Source: Agelaius tricolor (taxonomy: Eukaryota; Chordata; Aves; Passeriformes; Icteridae). From it: 64,000 nt of DNA. Below the pieces are notes generated by a model that worked only from the letters and a program-made list of their open reading frames with translations, ran no database searches and was not told where the DNA came from. Every line of letters starts with the position of its first letter. The stretch's first letter is position 1. The position numbers were made by a program, and so were the translations under genes. Below are positions 52,201 through 63,378 of this stretch, piece after piece. The stretch lies in the NCBI GenBank assembly GCA_023055355.1, contig JALJCS010000015.1, forward strand, positions 13,994,501-14,058,500, given 5' to 3'.

Positions 52201-54580
52201 TACCTTTGGGGTTTTTTCGGTTCAGACCTTTGAGTGTATAAAACTCCAATCCCTGCTTAAAGGGCATATATTTCTTGCTTCCAACTTCTAAGCTGTTAAA
52301 TTGGTAATTCATTGTAAATTTAGTTCCATGCCCAGGATAAAAGTTCAGAGCATTGTAAAGTTTATCCAGCTACTTTTCAGCTCTGACGGTTTGTTGTGTG
52401 AGGGAGGAAAAATCCTATACAACCTTCACTTCTATCCCTGGTGCCAAATTATTCCTTCTTCCCCGCAGTCAGGGCAGCTGGCTTGGTGCTGCACATCATA
52501 CATATGGTTGAGAATTAAGGTCGGGAATTCTGCAGTAGTCCCCAAAACAGGGTGGAGGGATAAAGAGGTGCTTCAGTTCTTCTGAGCTGTTGTACCTGGT
52601 GTGCTTTGGCCTCTTCCACTTGATAGCAACAAAAATACCAATTAAGTGAAAGCTGAGAAAGAATCCTGCCTGCATAATGCTCTGGGCAGTTTGTTTTATC
52701 TCTGTGCGTAAGAAAGTGTTGGGTTTGAGATTCTATTCACTCATCTTTCTGCTATGTAAGTCACGTTACTTGAAGTAATCCCAGAAGTTTACACACACAG
52801 AGTATTCCCCATCCATGCAGGCTATGTGAGTTTCTGCACCAGCAAAACCATAATATTCTTCTTCCTCTTGCAGTGACTCTTATAAAGTTTGTAAAGAACA
52901 CATCCACTTAAGGTTTGACCTTCAGGTTGTGTTTGACCTCTGTTGAGATGTATAAAATGCTTCTATTATTATTATTATTATTATTATATGAAAATATCCC
53001 AATAATTTTTGATAAATAGTGCTCTTCTCAGCTGCCTGCATCCCATAGAAGCTGAGGCTGGGCATAGTTAAGAGCAAGTTGCAGGAAGTCCTGTGTTCCT
53101 TCCAGGCAATCTGTAGTCTCTCTTCATGACTGCAGGTTTCCTATTGGATAAATAGAGCTAGCTTGTATTTTCTCCAGTTCTCTGAGGCTTCTTCCTTGCC
53201 TGTGTTTTGTGATGTTAGGGCTTTGCCCCTGAGAGTTTCCTGGGGGGTGTTTAGGTGCAGACTTTGAAAGGTGGAGGATAAAATTGTAACTGTGCTTTTG
53301 ATTTAGTTGGGCTGAGGGCCAGTGACAAAAATCATTAACTGAGTGTCAAGATGTTAAGAGCATATAGACCATTTGATGTTGGTGTGCAGTTGCCTTCTCA
53401 GCAACCTCTCTTTTTCCCCCTCCCCTTCAAATTTGTCAGCTGAAAATGTTTGCCTGCCAAATGATGATACCAATCTGCCTTCCCTCAATCTTTGGAAACC
53501 CACAGCTTGATGGAAAATGAAGTAGGGCATGGGGATCCTTGGCTGAGTTAAGGTCCAGAAGCTACCCTTGTCCCAAAACTGAGATTTACCCAAATTCTCT
53601 TCCCCTGGCCCAGCAGACACTTCCCAAATTAATGTTCAGATGGTATGGACTATGTCCACATTTGATTTTGTAACATAGTGCTAAACATGCTAAGTGATGT
53701 TTCCTTATTAATAAGAGAATTGTTTTTCTGCAGCTTTTGTCAGAATACTTGTTTCACAAGAAGAAAAAACTTGATAGAACTGTTCATACTGTATTTACCT
53801 ATGACAGCTGAAAGTATTTAGAAGTCATATAGGGAGTGCTGGGATATCAGCTTTGGGTTGGCACACCTCATCTCTAAATCTTTGGAATATTTTTGTTTTC
53901 ATCTTTCACTTGCACTATGACTTCTCCTGAGTAGTTAAAACATGATGTCCTGGATTTATTTTATACTTTAGACACACACACTAAAAAATGCGTACTACAG
54001 CCCCTGACTTCCAAAACCTTGAGCAGGCATCCCTCAGGAAATGTTACTTCATGGAACATCAGAATAGGACATTTTATCCTGTATTTCAATAAAACTTTTT
54101 GTCCTCTCCAGGCAGTTAAAAAACTGGTTTATACTTTGTAGATAGGCACACTATCTTAAGACATTGATTCAGGTTTCAGTTGTAAATAGTATTCATGAAA
54201 ATACAAAAAAATTGTGCATTTGGTATTGTCAGCCTTACAGAATGAGGCTACTGTCAAAGCTTAAGACAGATCAAAAATACAGTAGGCAAATCAAATTTTA
54301 TCTGTTCTGTTCTGTAAATTGGTATGTAAGCAGTCCAAGTTCATGGCTGACCTTCAGTGTGTAACTGGTCTCATACAATGTTCCTGGGCTACTTCATAAT
54401 GATAATTAGGGTCCAGCAGTGCTGGGGTTGGCAGCACAAGCTCTTAAAATAAAACACTGCAGAGCAGAGTTCATACATCATGGTGTTGTTACTGGCACAG
54501 AATTACCACACTGAGAGATTGTAAGTAGTCTCATTTATGTCTTTAACATTTGTTTTCCTGTCCACAATTCCTTTCTTCAG
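49206..54580 (+). other. GLG1: GLG1 intron 8
   Basis: The intron is 5.4 kb with GTAAGG donor and CCTTTCTTCAG acceptor. It contains an (ATT)n microsatellite at 52964-52988, listed separately. The rest is AT-leaning unique sequence in which I recognise no transposon, RNA gene or coding exon. Confidence 0.9.
52964..52988. repeat. (ATT)n microsatellite
   Basis: About eight uninterrupted copies of the trinucleotide TTA/ATT in intron 8, flanked by AT-rich sequence. Length is likely to vary between individuals. Confidence 0.93.
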
Positions 54581-54702
54581 CTTCAAACCCTGATTCAGGA
54601 GACGGACCCCGGTGCCGATTATCGCATCGACCGCGCGCTGAACGAGGCCTGCGAGTCGGTGATACAGACAGCCTGCAAGCACATACGCTCTGGAGACCCC
54701 AT
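54581..54702 (+). CDS. GLG1: GLG1 exon 9
   Basis: This exon is 122 nt and encodes residues 338-377 plus two bases of Met 378 (phase 2 donor GTAGGT). It starts LQTLIQETDPGADYRIDRA and ends HIRSGDP. It carries C2 (ACE) and C3 (ACK) of one repeat; C1 is in exon 8 and C4 in exon 10. It is CpG-rich, with about twelve CpGs in 122 nt, clustered around the DYRIDRALNEACESV codons. Confidence 0.97.
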
Positions 54703-55343
54703 GTAGGTGCCTCTCAGTCAGAACTGGGGCTTTTTTTCCTGTTGGGCGTCCATGAAGGTTGTGTGGCTGACCAGTAGAGACACTAAAAGCTATCCAGACT
54801 AGTTACTCCAGACCAGTCATACAGAGCTGCACTGGGATGTCTCCATTCTTGCTGTACAAGCAGGCCAGTGTTGTTATGGGACTGGTTTGGCACTGGTGAA
54901 GGATGTAGCTTTCACAGGCACTTAGACTTAAGTTTGTAACATTTGATGTGCTAATTTCTCTAACCATGTAAGTCTCAAGCAGTATCACAAAGTGAGAAAC
55001 CTGAAAGGCCAGATAAGCAAACCCATACTGCAGAGATGGGTGTCTCCTTTGTCTTCAGGTCTGATAATGTATTCTCCCCTGGGCCAGATTTTCGATGGAA
55101 TACTCCTTATGATTTTGTTGTATATCAGACTTGCTGAGATAACTAAAACAATGGAACATAACAAACACAAATCTGATATACACTTGTTTTAGATGTAATC
55201 TTTTTGAAGGAAGAGAAAGATCTTCACTGAGTTTCAACGTCTTATCTCTGGGTCATTGGACGACTGATTTGGGAGCACCAGCTGTTATAGGGAAGCTCAG
55301 CATGATTTTAACAGTCTGTGGCCTGACTTTTTCTTGTTTGCAG
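54703..55343 (+). other. GLG1: GLG1 intron 9
   Basis: The intron is 641 nt and phase 2, with GTAGGT donor and TTCTTGTTTGCAG acceptor. Nothing is recognised in it. Confidence 0.92.
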
Positions 55344-55445
55344 GATTCTGTCTTGCCTGATGGAGCACTTGTATACTGAGAAAATGGTAGAAGACTGTGA
55401 GCATAGGCTCCTGGAGCTCCAGTATTTTATATCTCGTGACTGGAA
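55344..55445 (+). CDS. GLG1: GLG1 exon 10
   Basis: This exon is 102 nt. One base completes Met 378, followed by residues 379-411 (ILSCLMEHLYTEKMVEDCEH to FISRDW) and two bases of Lys 412 (phase 2 donor GTGAGT). It holds C4 (SCL) of one repeat and C1 (DCE) of the next. Both flanking introns are phase 2, so it is symmetric. The incoming intron lies just before C4, as does the intron before exon 17. Confidence 0.97.
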
Positions 55446-57328
55446 GTGAGTACTGTGAAACAGGATTTATCTTCACTTGATGTTTGTATTAAGTGTTTGT
55501 ATGCATTAGCAGGTCCTTGTAAAACAGTAGAGCTTGTGGTTGTTCAGAAGAGGACTTTCAAGTATGCCAGGTCAGTAGGGTGTTAATGCTTGTGTAGAAC
55601 ACTAAAAGCAAAAGCTGCTTAGAAAAGGTGTGATGCCACTTAAATCAGGTACTTTTTTAGAAGTGATGCAGCCTTAAAAAGTTCTCAAGTTTGAGCTCTA
55701 AATTTGTTGCATCTTTAATTAAAGAGTTCTGTCTGACACTATTGAATACGAAGGTCACTTTCTCTGCAGGTGGCAGCCAGTTGTATCTACTCCAAGTGCT
55801 ACAATACAGAACTTAAGGAAACAAAGTTTTTAAGTATAACAAAGACTCACTGTGTGAGAAGCTTCCTGCCTCCATTTCTGCATTTTTTCAAATTCTCTAA
55901 GTGTGATTACAGCCTGTAGATGTAATACCCTTCAGAGCACTACTTTTCCATCTTTCTCATCCAGAGATGGCAGTGCTTTGTTTTAAATACATACAAAGCC
56001 CCTTGTGTCAGTGTTGGTTAGGATGAGGAGAGAATAAATTTGATAAACATGACCAGTGAGGAAAGAATAAGTGTTTGGCTTGTCTTCTAAGGAAGATTGA
56101 GAGGTGAGGAAATAGAGTACATTAAATGGGGTTGCTGCAAGAAATTGAATAATTGTTCTCAGTGGCCACAAAGAGTGTAAGGCAAGAAGTCCTGGGCTTT
56201 GATTACTGCAAGGAGTGTTCAAATCAAACGTTGAGAAAATCTTGACTCAGAGCAAGTAATGTATTTATGAACAGCATTGCCAGTAGCTGAAAACTGATGT
56301 GCTCTGTGAACCTTCTGCTTTTAAAGATGGGGCTTTATGGAGCAGGGAGTTTAAGGCTTTTTGGCTGTTCATTTAGTCATCTGAATAATTATCTCCATAG
56401 GTAGACAAGAATACTTAATTCCCCCCCCTTCCTGTTTATCTGCATTACTGGGTCTCCTGCCTGTACTGTATCTAGCAGGTAATTCATTGTTTGAGTCAAA
56501 CTTAAATGATTGGAAGAAGGAAGACTGATTATTTGCATTTTCCTGGGAGTAAGAATAATTCTAATTCATAATGCAGGCTGGGCAGCATTTGCTTATCTTT
56601 GTTTAACCACTGTTCCCCAGAACTGGCTTATGAATCTGTTGCACTGACTGTGTGCCTCAGACAGATGCACAGAGTAGAAGGGGTTTTGTTGATACCTTTA
56701 TCATTATCTATATCATTATCTATTGTGTCCACTGAAATCACTTGATTTTTTTTTCCCTGTAGTGTTTTATAAATACAAAATTTCCATTTTGGAACGCTAG
56801 CAATACCTCACTTAGCTTTCATGTAATTAGGCTTCATCTTAAGAGATCTGTACTTATATGCAAAGCAGGGGGCACTGAGTTTGCAGTTGGCTCAAATCCA
56901 GGGCAGACAGAATCAATCCAACTCAGATTTTTATGGAAATGGTGTTTCAGAATGGCAGCAGTACAAAGTGGAAGATATTACCAAGCAAAATGTGGTATGT
57001 ACCTGCCTTTCTGCTGCTTCAGGGCATCAAGGAGATGATTTCTTTTCTCATGTGTCAGCATTTGGCTGGCGTGCTGCAGAAGAAAATGGGAGGTGCTTCA
57101 GGAAGTGTTGAAAATTTGATCTGTAATTAAATATTTTGGTGTTACTTGGGGAGTTGATTCCAAATTGAGTTGAGGCCTCCTGTCGGTTCAGTTGGTCAGG
57201 CACTGCTGCTGCGTGGTGTCCTGGTGGTGCCTGAGACTGTGAGTGGATTTTTTGCCTCCAGAGTATTTTGGATATGAAAACCATTCCACGTTTGAGTGAA
57301 GTGCCGGTGATAACTCCTTTGTTTGCAG
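55446..57328 (+). other. GLG1: GLG1 intron 10
   Basis: The intron is 1.9 kb and phase 2, with GTGAGT donor and TTTGTTTGCAG acceptor. It has a C8 run at 56421-56428. A short TCATTATCTA repeat lies near 56700-56722. No gene or transposon is seen. Confidence 0.9.
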
Positions 57329-57482
57329 GTTGGACACAGTCCTTTACCGCAAGTGTCAGGGGGATGCCTCCCGCCTCTGCCATACCCATGGCTGGAACGA
57401 GACCAGTGAGCTGATGCCTCCAGGGGCTGTTTTCTCCTGCTTGTACAGGCATGCATATCGCACAGAGGAGCAGGGAAGGAGG
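57329..57482 (+). CDS. GLG1: GLG1 exon 11
   Basis: This exon is 154 nt. One base completes Lys 412, followed by residues 413-463, starting LDTVLYRKCQGDASRLC and ending RTEEQGRR. The donor is GTGAGT, phase 0. It carries C2 (KCQ), C3 (LCH) and C4 (SCL) of one repeat and the NET sequon at residue 435. The 'LDxxLxxxC' spacing before C2 is the clearest repeat signature in the window. Confidence 0.97.
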
Positions 57483-59161
57483 GTGAGTGCTAATGGACAC
57501 CTTGTTGTTTGTTGATCTGTGGTAGAAGGGTTGCACACGTGTTTGGAAGTTTGACACACAATGCTAAAACTGCCAGAACTCAGACAAGCAACTTGAAATC
57601 ATTTACTGTAGGTGGTGGTTGCACTGCTTTGGGTGCCCAGCTCCTCCTCAAGGGTGTCCTGAAGGTCTGGGTGGTTGTTCTGGTGAGGTAGAGTAGGCCC
57701 AGCAGGATGACTGACCTGTATCACAGGCCCATGGGGAGAACTGTGTGCTCACACCAACTTACATTTCTGTTCAAACCCAGTACAAGTCCTCCCTCATGTT
57801 TTTCCAAAGAGGAATGTGATTCCTTGAAGACAGCCAGCATAGATGCAAAACTGGTTTTATGCAAAAAGGACTTTCAAGATCAGTTTCCCTTGGCTGTTTC
57901 TACTTAAGTTTTGATTTTTGCCCAGCTTCAGATTATATTCCATGTAGTTCTTCCTATTGACATAATGCATCCTTCCAGTTCTTTGGAGCATGCTGTACTG
58001 GTAAATGTGCTTATGCTGTCTTTGAAGACAACAGTGGGGATCTGACTTGCTGCCCTGCAGTCTGGAGATCCACCATAATCACATTTGTGGTTGAGAGCTG
58101 CTCTTTTCAAGTTTGCTGCCCTCTCGTGCCTTTAGCAGGGCACTCAGATGAAAGCACCTGGGTACTCAGTTCCATTTCTTTTGGCATGGTAGTGTACACA
58201 GTCCCTAGGAGTTGATGGGTTTACACAATGGTCCAGTTTAAAAATTAATTTCCACAGCTTGATTTAGAAGGTCTTTTGTGACAGAGGTCAAGTATTGATT
58301 GAAAGCATCTCTTTTAGGAATAATTTTTTTTAATGCAGTTTCTTAGTCTGCTGAGTTGAGACTTTTTCATTCCATTTTATATTAGTGCTGACCAAAGAAA
58401 TCAATAGCCACCCTGCAAATAATCTATCAGAGAGAGAAAAGGTTTTTAAATGTGTTTTTCTTTTGGAAAGTAGGCTAAGGGAGCAGCTGTCATTTTGAAA
58501 TTTAGTCTTGGAAGCAAACCCATGGGAGGTTATATCTGTATTTGTTTCCAGTGCTGTTGACAGAATTCTAGGTAACTTCCAGTGATTTGGATTTTTAAAT
58601 GTATGAAGCTTTAAGCTTCAACTGGTGCATTTTAGGTCGGATAAGCACCACACCAGTACCCCTTGGTTTCCTACAGTTTGTTTCTTCCTGTCTTGCAAGT
58701 GCTGACTTTGATGTGCTGCAGTGGGGATTGCTGAACAGATTTTACCGCTGGACTATGTTGCCTTATTCTGGGCTTCCCATTTGGTATTAAGGGCATGAGC
58801 TGTTTTGACTTTTTTCTCCACAGTGGGTGTGTAGCCTTGAGTGACGGTGTAGCCTGTGGACCTGTTCTGACATCTCTTTCATAAAGCAAAGTAGAGGTTT
58901 AAAAATATAAAATTTAACTTAGTGGAATGAGAGGAGTATCTATCTAAACTAAATGACAGAGCTCCAAGCTCTTTTGGAGCCCTCATTTCTGGTGGGGGCC
59001 CTGGCAGGCCTGTGCTGAGCAGTGCAGAACATCTGTGCCTTCTGGGATTGATGATGGCATTTGTGGTCACTCTCAGAACCTCACCTGACAGCATCCTTAC
59101 CTGTTTGCCCTGTGTGGATGTAGGGGCCCCATATGCCAAACACTCCCTGTTCTCTGTGCAG
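57483..59161 (+). other. GLG1: GLG1 intron 11
   Basis: The intron is 1.7 kb, phase 0, with GTGAGT donor and TTCTCTGTGCAG acceptor. No recognised repeat, RNA gene or coding segment. Confidence 0.9.
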
Positions 59162-59299
59162 CTATCACGAGAGTGTAGAGCAGAGGTGCAGAGAATCCTC
59201 CATCAGCGAGCCATGGATGTGAAGCTGGACCCAGCCCTCCAGGACAAGTGCATGATTGACTTGGGGAAGTGGTGCAGTGAAAAGACAGAGACAGGGCAG
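59162..59299 (+). CDS. GLG1: GLG1 exon 12
   Basis: This exon is 138 nt and encodes 46 residues (464-509), starting LSRECRAEVQRILHQRAMDV and ending KTETGQ. Both ends are phase 0. It has C1 (ECR), C2 (KCM) and C3 (WCS) of one repeat, with the pre-C2 motif KLDPALQDKC. The donor is GTACTG, without the G at +5. Reading through it would add about 30 residues before a stop, but the next exon continues the family sequence directly. Confidence 0.97.
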
Positions 59300-60096
59300 G
59301 TACTGTGCACAATATCATTGCTACTTTGTTTGCAAAGCTGGATGGGTGGGAAAGACATAAAGGGGATAAAAGGATGTCTTGCTGCCTCTTGATAGTGGAG
59401 AACATATTAAAAATTAGTGCAGTTTGAAACACAGTCTGCACCAGACTGAGACAGGTGGTGCAAAAAAGCTTTGCATGTTTAGATGTTAGTGGAATGAGAA
59501 GGGAGAAGGGCAAAGTTTGCAAAAAGGGTTTTAAAGAAGCAACCCCACCTCCCTCAACCCTCTTAGTTACAGTATTCTATTACAAGCTTGATATTTCCCA
59601 CATAAACTTTATCCCATTTCCATTTGGCAAATACTGACATGCTTCCTGTGTTTATACAGAACTGAACTAACATCTGCAGCTACTTAACAAAGTTTCAGTA
59701 GATACTTCCATGTTAAACTGCTGTGCCTGGAGGGCTGTAGTGAAGGGACCATTCTGCAGCATGTGCTGTAGACACCACTGTCTTTCTGAAGTGTCCATCA
59801 TAGGCTGGGTAAATAACCTCTCCTTAAGCTTATGGAAAGGGCAAATTAAATGGGATATTCCAGAAGTGAAAGCATATCATGCAGCTTTTGAGAACAAGTG
59901 GTAAGGTAACATCCTAGACCAACATTTTCAGTCATTATTATATATATGTGTTCTGGGAGTGCTAGTAGGGAATGGGATTAAATGAAATTTAGGACGTTAC
60001 AAAAAGGAGGGCAGTTTCACCTGTGTAACAATGTTTTAAGGCCAGAATTTCAGCTTGGGTTTTTGGACTAACACACTAAAATGTCTGTTTCTGTAG
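59300..60096 (+). other. GLG1: GLG1 intron 12
   Basis: The intron is 797 nt, with GTACTG donor and TCTGTTTCTGTAG acceptor. Nothing is recognised in it. Confidence 0.9.
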
Positions 60097-60183
60097 GAGC
60101 TGGAATGCCTTCAGGACCATCTTGATGACTTGGTGGCTGATTGCAGAGACATAGTGGGAAACCTCACTGAGCTGGAGTCTGAG
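60097..60183 (+). CDS. GLG1: GLG1 exon 13
   Basis: This exon is 87 nt and encodes 29 residues (510-538), ELECLQDHLDDLVADCRD to ELESE. Both ends are phase 0; the donor is GTGAGT. It contains C4 (ECL) of one repeat and C1 (DCR) of the next, plus the NLT sequon at residue 531. Confidence 0.97.
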
Positions 60184-61084
60184 GTGAGTGGATTTCAGCC
60201 TGGGGTAAAAGGAATAGATGAGCATGTCTAGTTAAGCATGCCATTTTAATAATGATGAGGAAACCTGAGGTTAGAGGAGCTGTAGAAATGCAGCTAGGAT
60301 CTGGCATCAAAATACATCCTTTTTACCCCATACAGTGGAAGTTTTCCTGGAGGTTCTTGACGAAGAGAAATAACTAACAGTTCTGGATTTTAGGCTGTTG
60401 ATGGCACATCTCCTGCTTTAAAGGTCACTTATGGTACTAAAACTAAGATTTGCACAGGAACCCAGTTAACTTTAATGCAAGTTAAGATATGCGATAGGAC
60501 TTGAGATTTTGGTTTTGCTTGCAAATAGTTTTGAGTACTGTACTGCAGCTTCCCTCCCAGCCACAAAAATTTGGCAAGCAATAACCACCAGGTATATCAG
60601 TAGAGGTTTCCAGTGACTTTGGCAGCTTTACTTCTTTTATGAAGTTGCATATTTGACTGTTGAGACCCAGACTGTTCCCCACATCTCTTAAAATTTACAC
60701 TAGGGAAAGTGCCCTAGGGAAAGTTCCCTTCCAGTGGTTAGAAACTTGGTTTTCTCAGAACTATGCCAAATCTTCAACTCCTGCCTAGGTGTAAGGTGAT
60801 TTCTAATGCTCTAGCACCTAGTTTGGAGGAGAATGACTGAATTATCCAAGCCAGGAGTTTCTGTGGAGCCCAGGCTCTTCCCTTGCTGGAAGGTTTGTCT
60901 CGCATTTGCCATGTTGGCAAGAGTGAACCCCAGGATTTCCAGAGCTAAAAGGCAAAGCTGTCTGGATTGCATTTTTCAAAACTCTGTAAACTATGTTGAG
61001 TTTGAGTTGTTATCACAGTTTTTTTCCCAGAGTCTTTTTCTCTTGTGCATTCACTGTGAAAATGAAAAACTGTCTTTTCTGCAG
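60184..61084 (+). other. GLG1: GLG1 intron 13
   Basis: The intron is 901 nt, with GTGAGT donor and CTTTTCTGCAG acceptor. A small direct repeat, CTAGGGAAAGT twice at a period of 14 nt, lies near 60700-60725. Nothing else is recognised. Confidence 0.9.
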
Positions 61085-61147
61085 GACATTCAAATTGAAG
61101 CCTTGCTGATGAGAGCATGTGAGCCCATTATCCAGACATTCTGTCAT
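61085..61147 (+). CDS. GLG1: GLG1 exon 14
   Basis: This exon is 63 nt and encodes 21 residues (539-559), beginning DIQIEALLMRACEP and ending TFCH. Both ends are phase 0; the donor is GTGAGT. It holds only the central C2-x7-C3 pair of a repeat. It is a short symmetric exon, so skipping would keep the frame but delete the core cysteine pair. Confidence 0.96.
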
Positions 61148-61806
61148 GTGAGTACACTGTAATGGTGTGAATATCTTTGAGGAAAAACTCAGTGGGAAAG
61201 ATTAGAGAGTTTTAGTATTAGTTCTTGCTACACCTCAAAAGTAAAATCAGAGGTAATAATTTCCAAAAGTCTTTAATTAAAATATCACCCTCAAGTATAA
61301 ATTCTTAATTCTACCTAATGTTTCTGCTGTTGTCAGAACCCTAGCATAAAAGTTAGTTTGAAGATGAAAATTGCTCTGTAGTTGGCAAAAATCACTCTTT
61401 ACAGTGAGTTAAATACTAGACTTTTTTCCTTCTCCTTTACATTCAGGCATGTCTAACCATTGTACTCTGTTCAGCTGCTGAAATAACTTCACTGGTGTAG
61501 GGCTGAGTAGTGAAAGAGCAGTGGAAGCCCCTAATTATAATATGTCATGTAAGCACTGAGTCTTTGCAGTGTGTTCTCCTGAGTCTGAAGTGTGTTTGTT
61601 TCTGAGATGGTTCTTTCCTGACCTGTATAAACATAACTGTGTGCTGCAGTTGTGTGGTGCAGCTCGAGGGTGGTCAGTTAATAGTGAGCTCACCATGGAG
61701 AGTGGAACTGGAAGTTCTATATTCCCTGGTCACAGTGGGCTAAAAGAGTATAAAACCCATGACTTGTAAAAGCAGTTTATTTTTATTCCTTTCATCTCTT
61801 CTTCAG
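61148..61806 (+). other. GLG1: GLG1 intron 14
   Basis: The intron is 659 nt, with GTGAGT donor and CATCTCTTCTTCAG acceptor. Nothing is recognised in it. Confidence 0.9.
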
Positions 61807-61920
61807 GAGGTTGCAGATAACCAGATTGATTCTGGGGACCTGATGGAGTGTCTAATACAGAACAAACACCAGAAGGAAATGAATGAAAAATGTGCAATTG
61901 GTGTTACTCATTTCCAGCTG
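61807..61920 (+). CDS. GLG1: GLG1 exon 15
   Basis: This exon is 114 nt and encodes 38 residues (560-597), EVADNQIDSGDLMECLIQNK to THFQL. Both ends are phase 0; the donor is GTGAGC. It has C4 (ECL) of one repeat and C1 (KCA) of the next. Third positions are about 45% GC, which contrasts with exons 7-9. Confidence 0.97.
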
Positions 61921-62320
61921 GTGAGCAACGCTTTTTTCTGCTATCAGTGGAAGCCTGTTCTGTTCTTTCAGGGTATTGCTGGGAATTAGCTAATTTTGAA
62001 ATTAGCTCCTTCTTTGGAATTAATTTTTCACTGTATTTAAAGAGCTCTTATGAATTCAGACACTGGTATTTGCATGCCTGGTCATAAATGGTCACTTCTG
62101 GAGATGATTTTTTTTCAGCCCTTCCTACATCCCTGGTAGACAGGGTCCCAACTTCTTCAGCAGTGCAGCATTCCCCTTACTTCCATATTACTAAGTTTGA
62201 ACAAAAGTATGTGCTAATTGTGTGATTCAGCAAGTGTTCTTTTGGCCAGCACTTGGCTTTTGGTTTTTTTTTTAACTCTGGATGACTGAAGTTGTTTTTC
62301 TCCTCATTTCTCTCTTTCAG
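61921..62320 (+). other. GLG1: GLG1 intron 15
   Basis: At 400 nt this is the shortest intron in the window, with GTGAGC donor and TCTCTCTTTCAG acceptor. Nothing is recognised in it. Confidence 0.92.
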
Positions 62321-62409
62321 GTTCAAATGAAAGATTTTAGGTTCTCGTACAAGTTCAAAATGGCTTGCAAGGAGGATGTGCTGAAACTGTGCCCCAACAT
62401 CAAAAAAAA
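62321..62409 (+). CDS. GLG1: GLG1 exon 16
   Basis: This exon is 89 nt and encodes residues 598-626 plus two bases of Lys 627 (phase 2 donor GTATGC). It starts VQMKDFRFSYKFKMACKED and ends NIKK. It carries C2 (ACK) and C3 (LCP) of one repeat. Its last eight bases are all A, directly at the donor. The split lysine is completed by the first base of exon 17. Confidence 0.96.
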
Positions 62410-63260
62410 GTATGCAGTTCTTGCCCAAACAGCAATCTGGTTGTATAAATATGTAATTAAGTGACAGGGTTTTTTATGATAAAAAAAAAATTCCTTTAAA
62501 GGCTGATTAGGTTGTATGTGTTCCCTTAGTGACTGTGTTCTGCAGATGTTTAAGGTAGAGGCCTGCCTCTTAAAATTACTTCTGCTTTGCTCCTGGATAG
62601 AAGCCTGTCCTCTTTATTTTACTTGCTGTGAAATTAACTAATATTATAATTAGTAGGTTGCATGTCCCAGGATGTCTTATATCCTTGCTAGATTCATTGT
62701 CTTCTAAGAGGCAGACTACTTTTGTTCTAGTTGCTGATCTGGGAAGGGAGAATATCCCACTTGTTTTATCTGGTTTATTCACTGCAGTCTAAGGGATTTT
62801 TTTTAATGTCCTACTGCAATAGTGTAAGGCTAAATTACACACAAGGTCAGTCCTGTTTGTGGATAGCAAGACTATTTGCATTTTATGAGGTAAATGCCCT
62901 TCCCATAGTGTAAAAGGATTGCTTGCAATGCTATGTTGGTATTCACCATCATCTATTTCTGAGATGAAGCAAAGCTTTTCTAAAGTGCTGACATGACTTA
63001 AGAGCAGAAGTCTTGCTGGGCAGAGGGGTTGGTGGCATTTTGAATGTCTTCCTGTGTGCTGATCTAGAGTCCAATTTAGGTTTTAATTGTGATACAGTTA
63101 CTTTACATAGAACTGTACTCAGAAGTAAGCACAGATGCAGAAGAATTTTATATTATGTTTGGATTATTGGAGTCAGTTTCTCTGGTGTGGTAATCCAATA
63201 TCAACCTTGGCTGGTCTTAGTGAAGGGTGTATGAATAAAAGGCTGTTTTCTTTTCTGCAG
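62410..63260 (+). other. GLG1: GLG1 intron 16
   Basis: The intron is 851 nt and phase 2, with GTATGC donor and CTTTTCTGCAG acceptor. Nothing is recognised in it. Confidence 0.9.
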
Positions 63261-63378
63261 GGTGGATGTGGTGATCTGTCTGAGCACAACTGTGCGCAAT
63301 GATACTTTGCAGGATGCCAAGGAGCACAGGGTCTCTCTGAAGTGCCGCAAACAGCTGCGTGTGGAGGAGCTGGAGATG
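63261..63378 (+). CDS. GLG1: GLG1 exon 17
   Basis: This exon is 118 nt. One base completes Lys 627, followed by residues 628-666, starting VDVVICLSTTVRNDTLQ and ending RVEELEM. The donor is GTAAAC, phase 0. It has C4 (ICL) of one repeat, C1 (KCR) of the next, and the NDT sequon at residue 640. It is the last coding exon visible; the repeat it opens is finished downstream of the window. Confidence 0.96.

Noticed and set aside
57330..57515. Complete small protein starting from an ATG frame that overlaps exon 11
   Set aside because: The frame is simply exon 11 read through its GTGAGT donor. The coding part belongs to GLG1, and the added tail is intronic.
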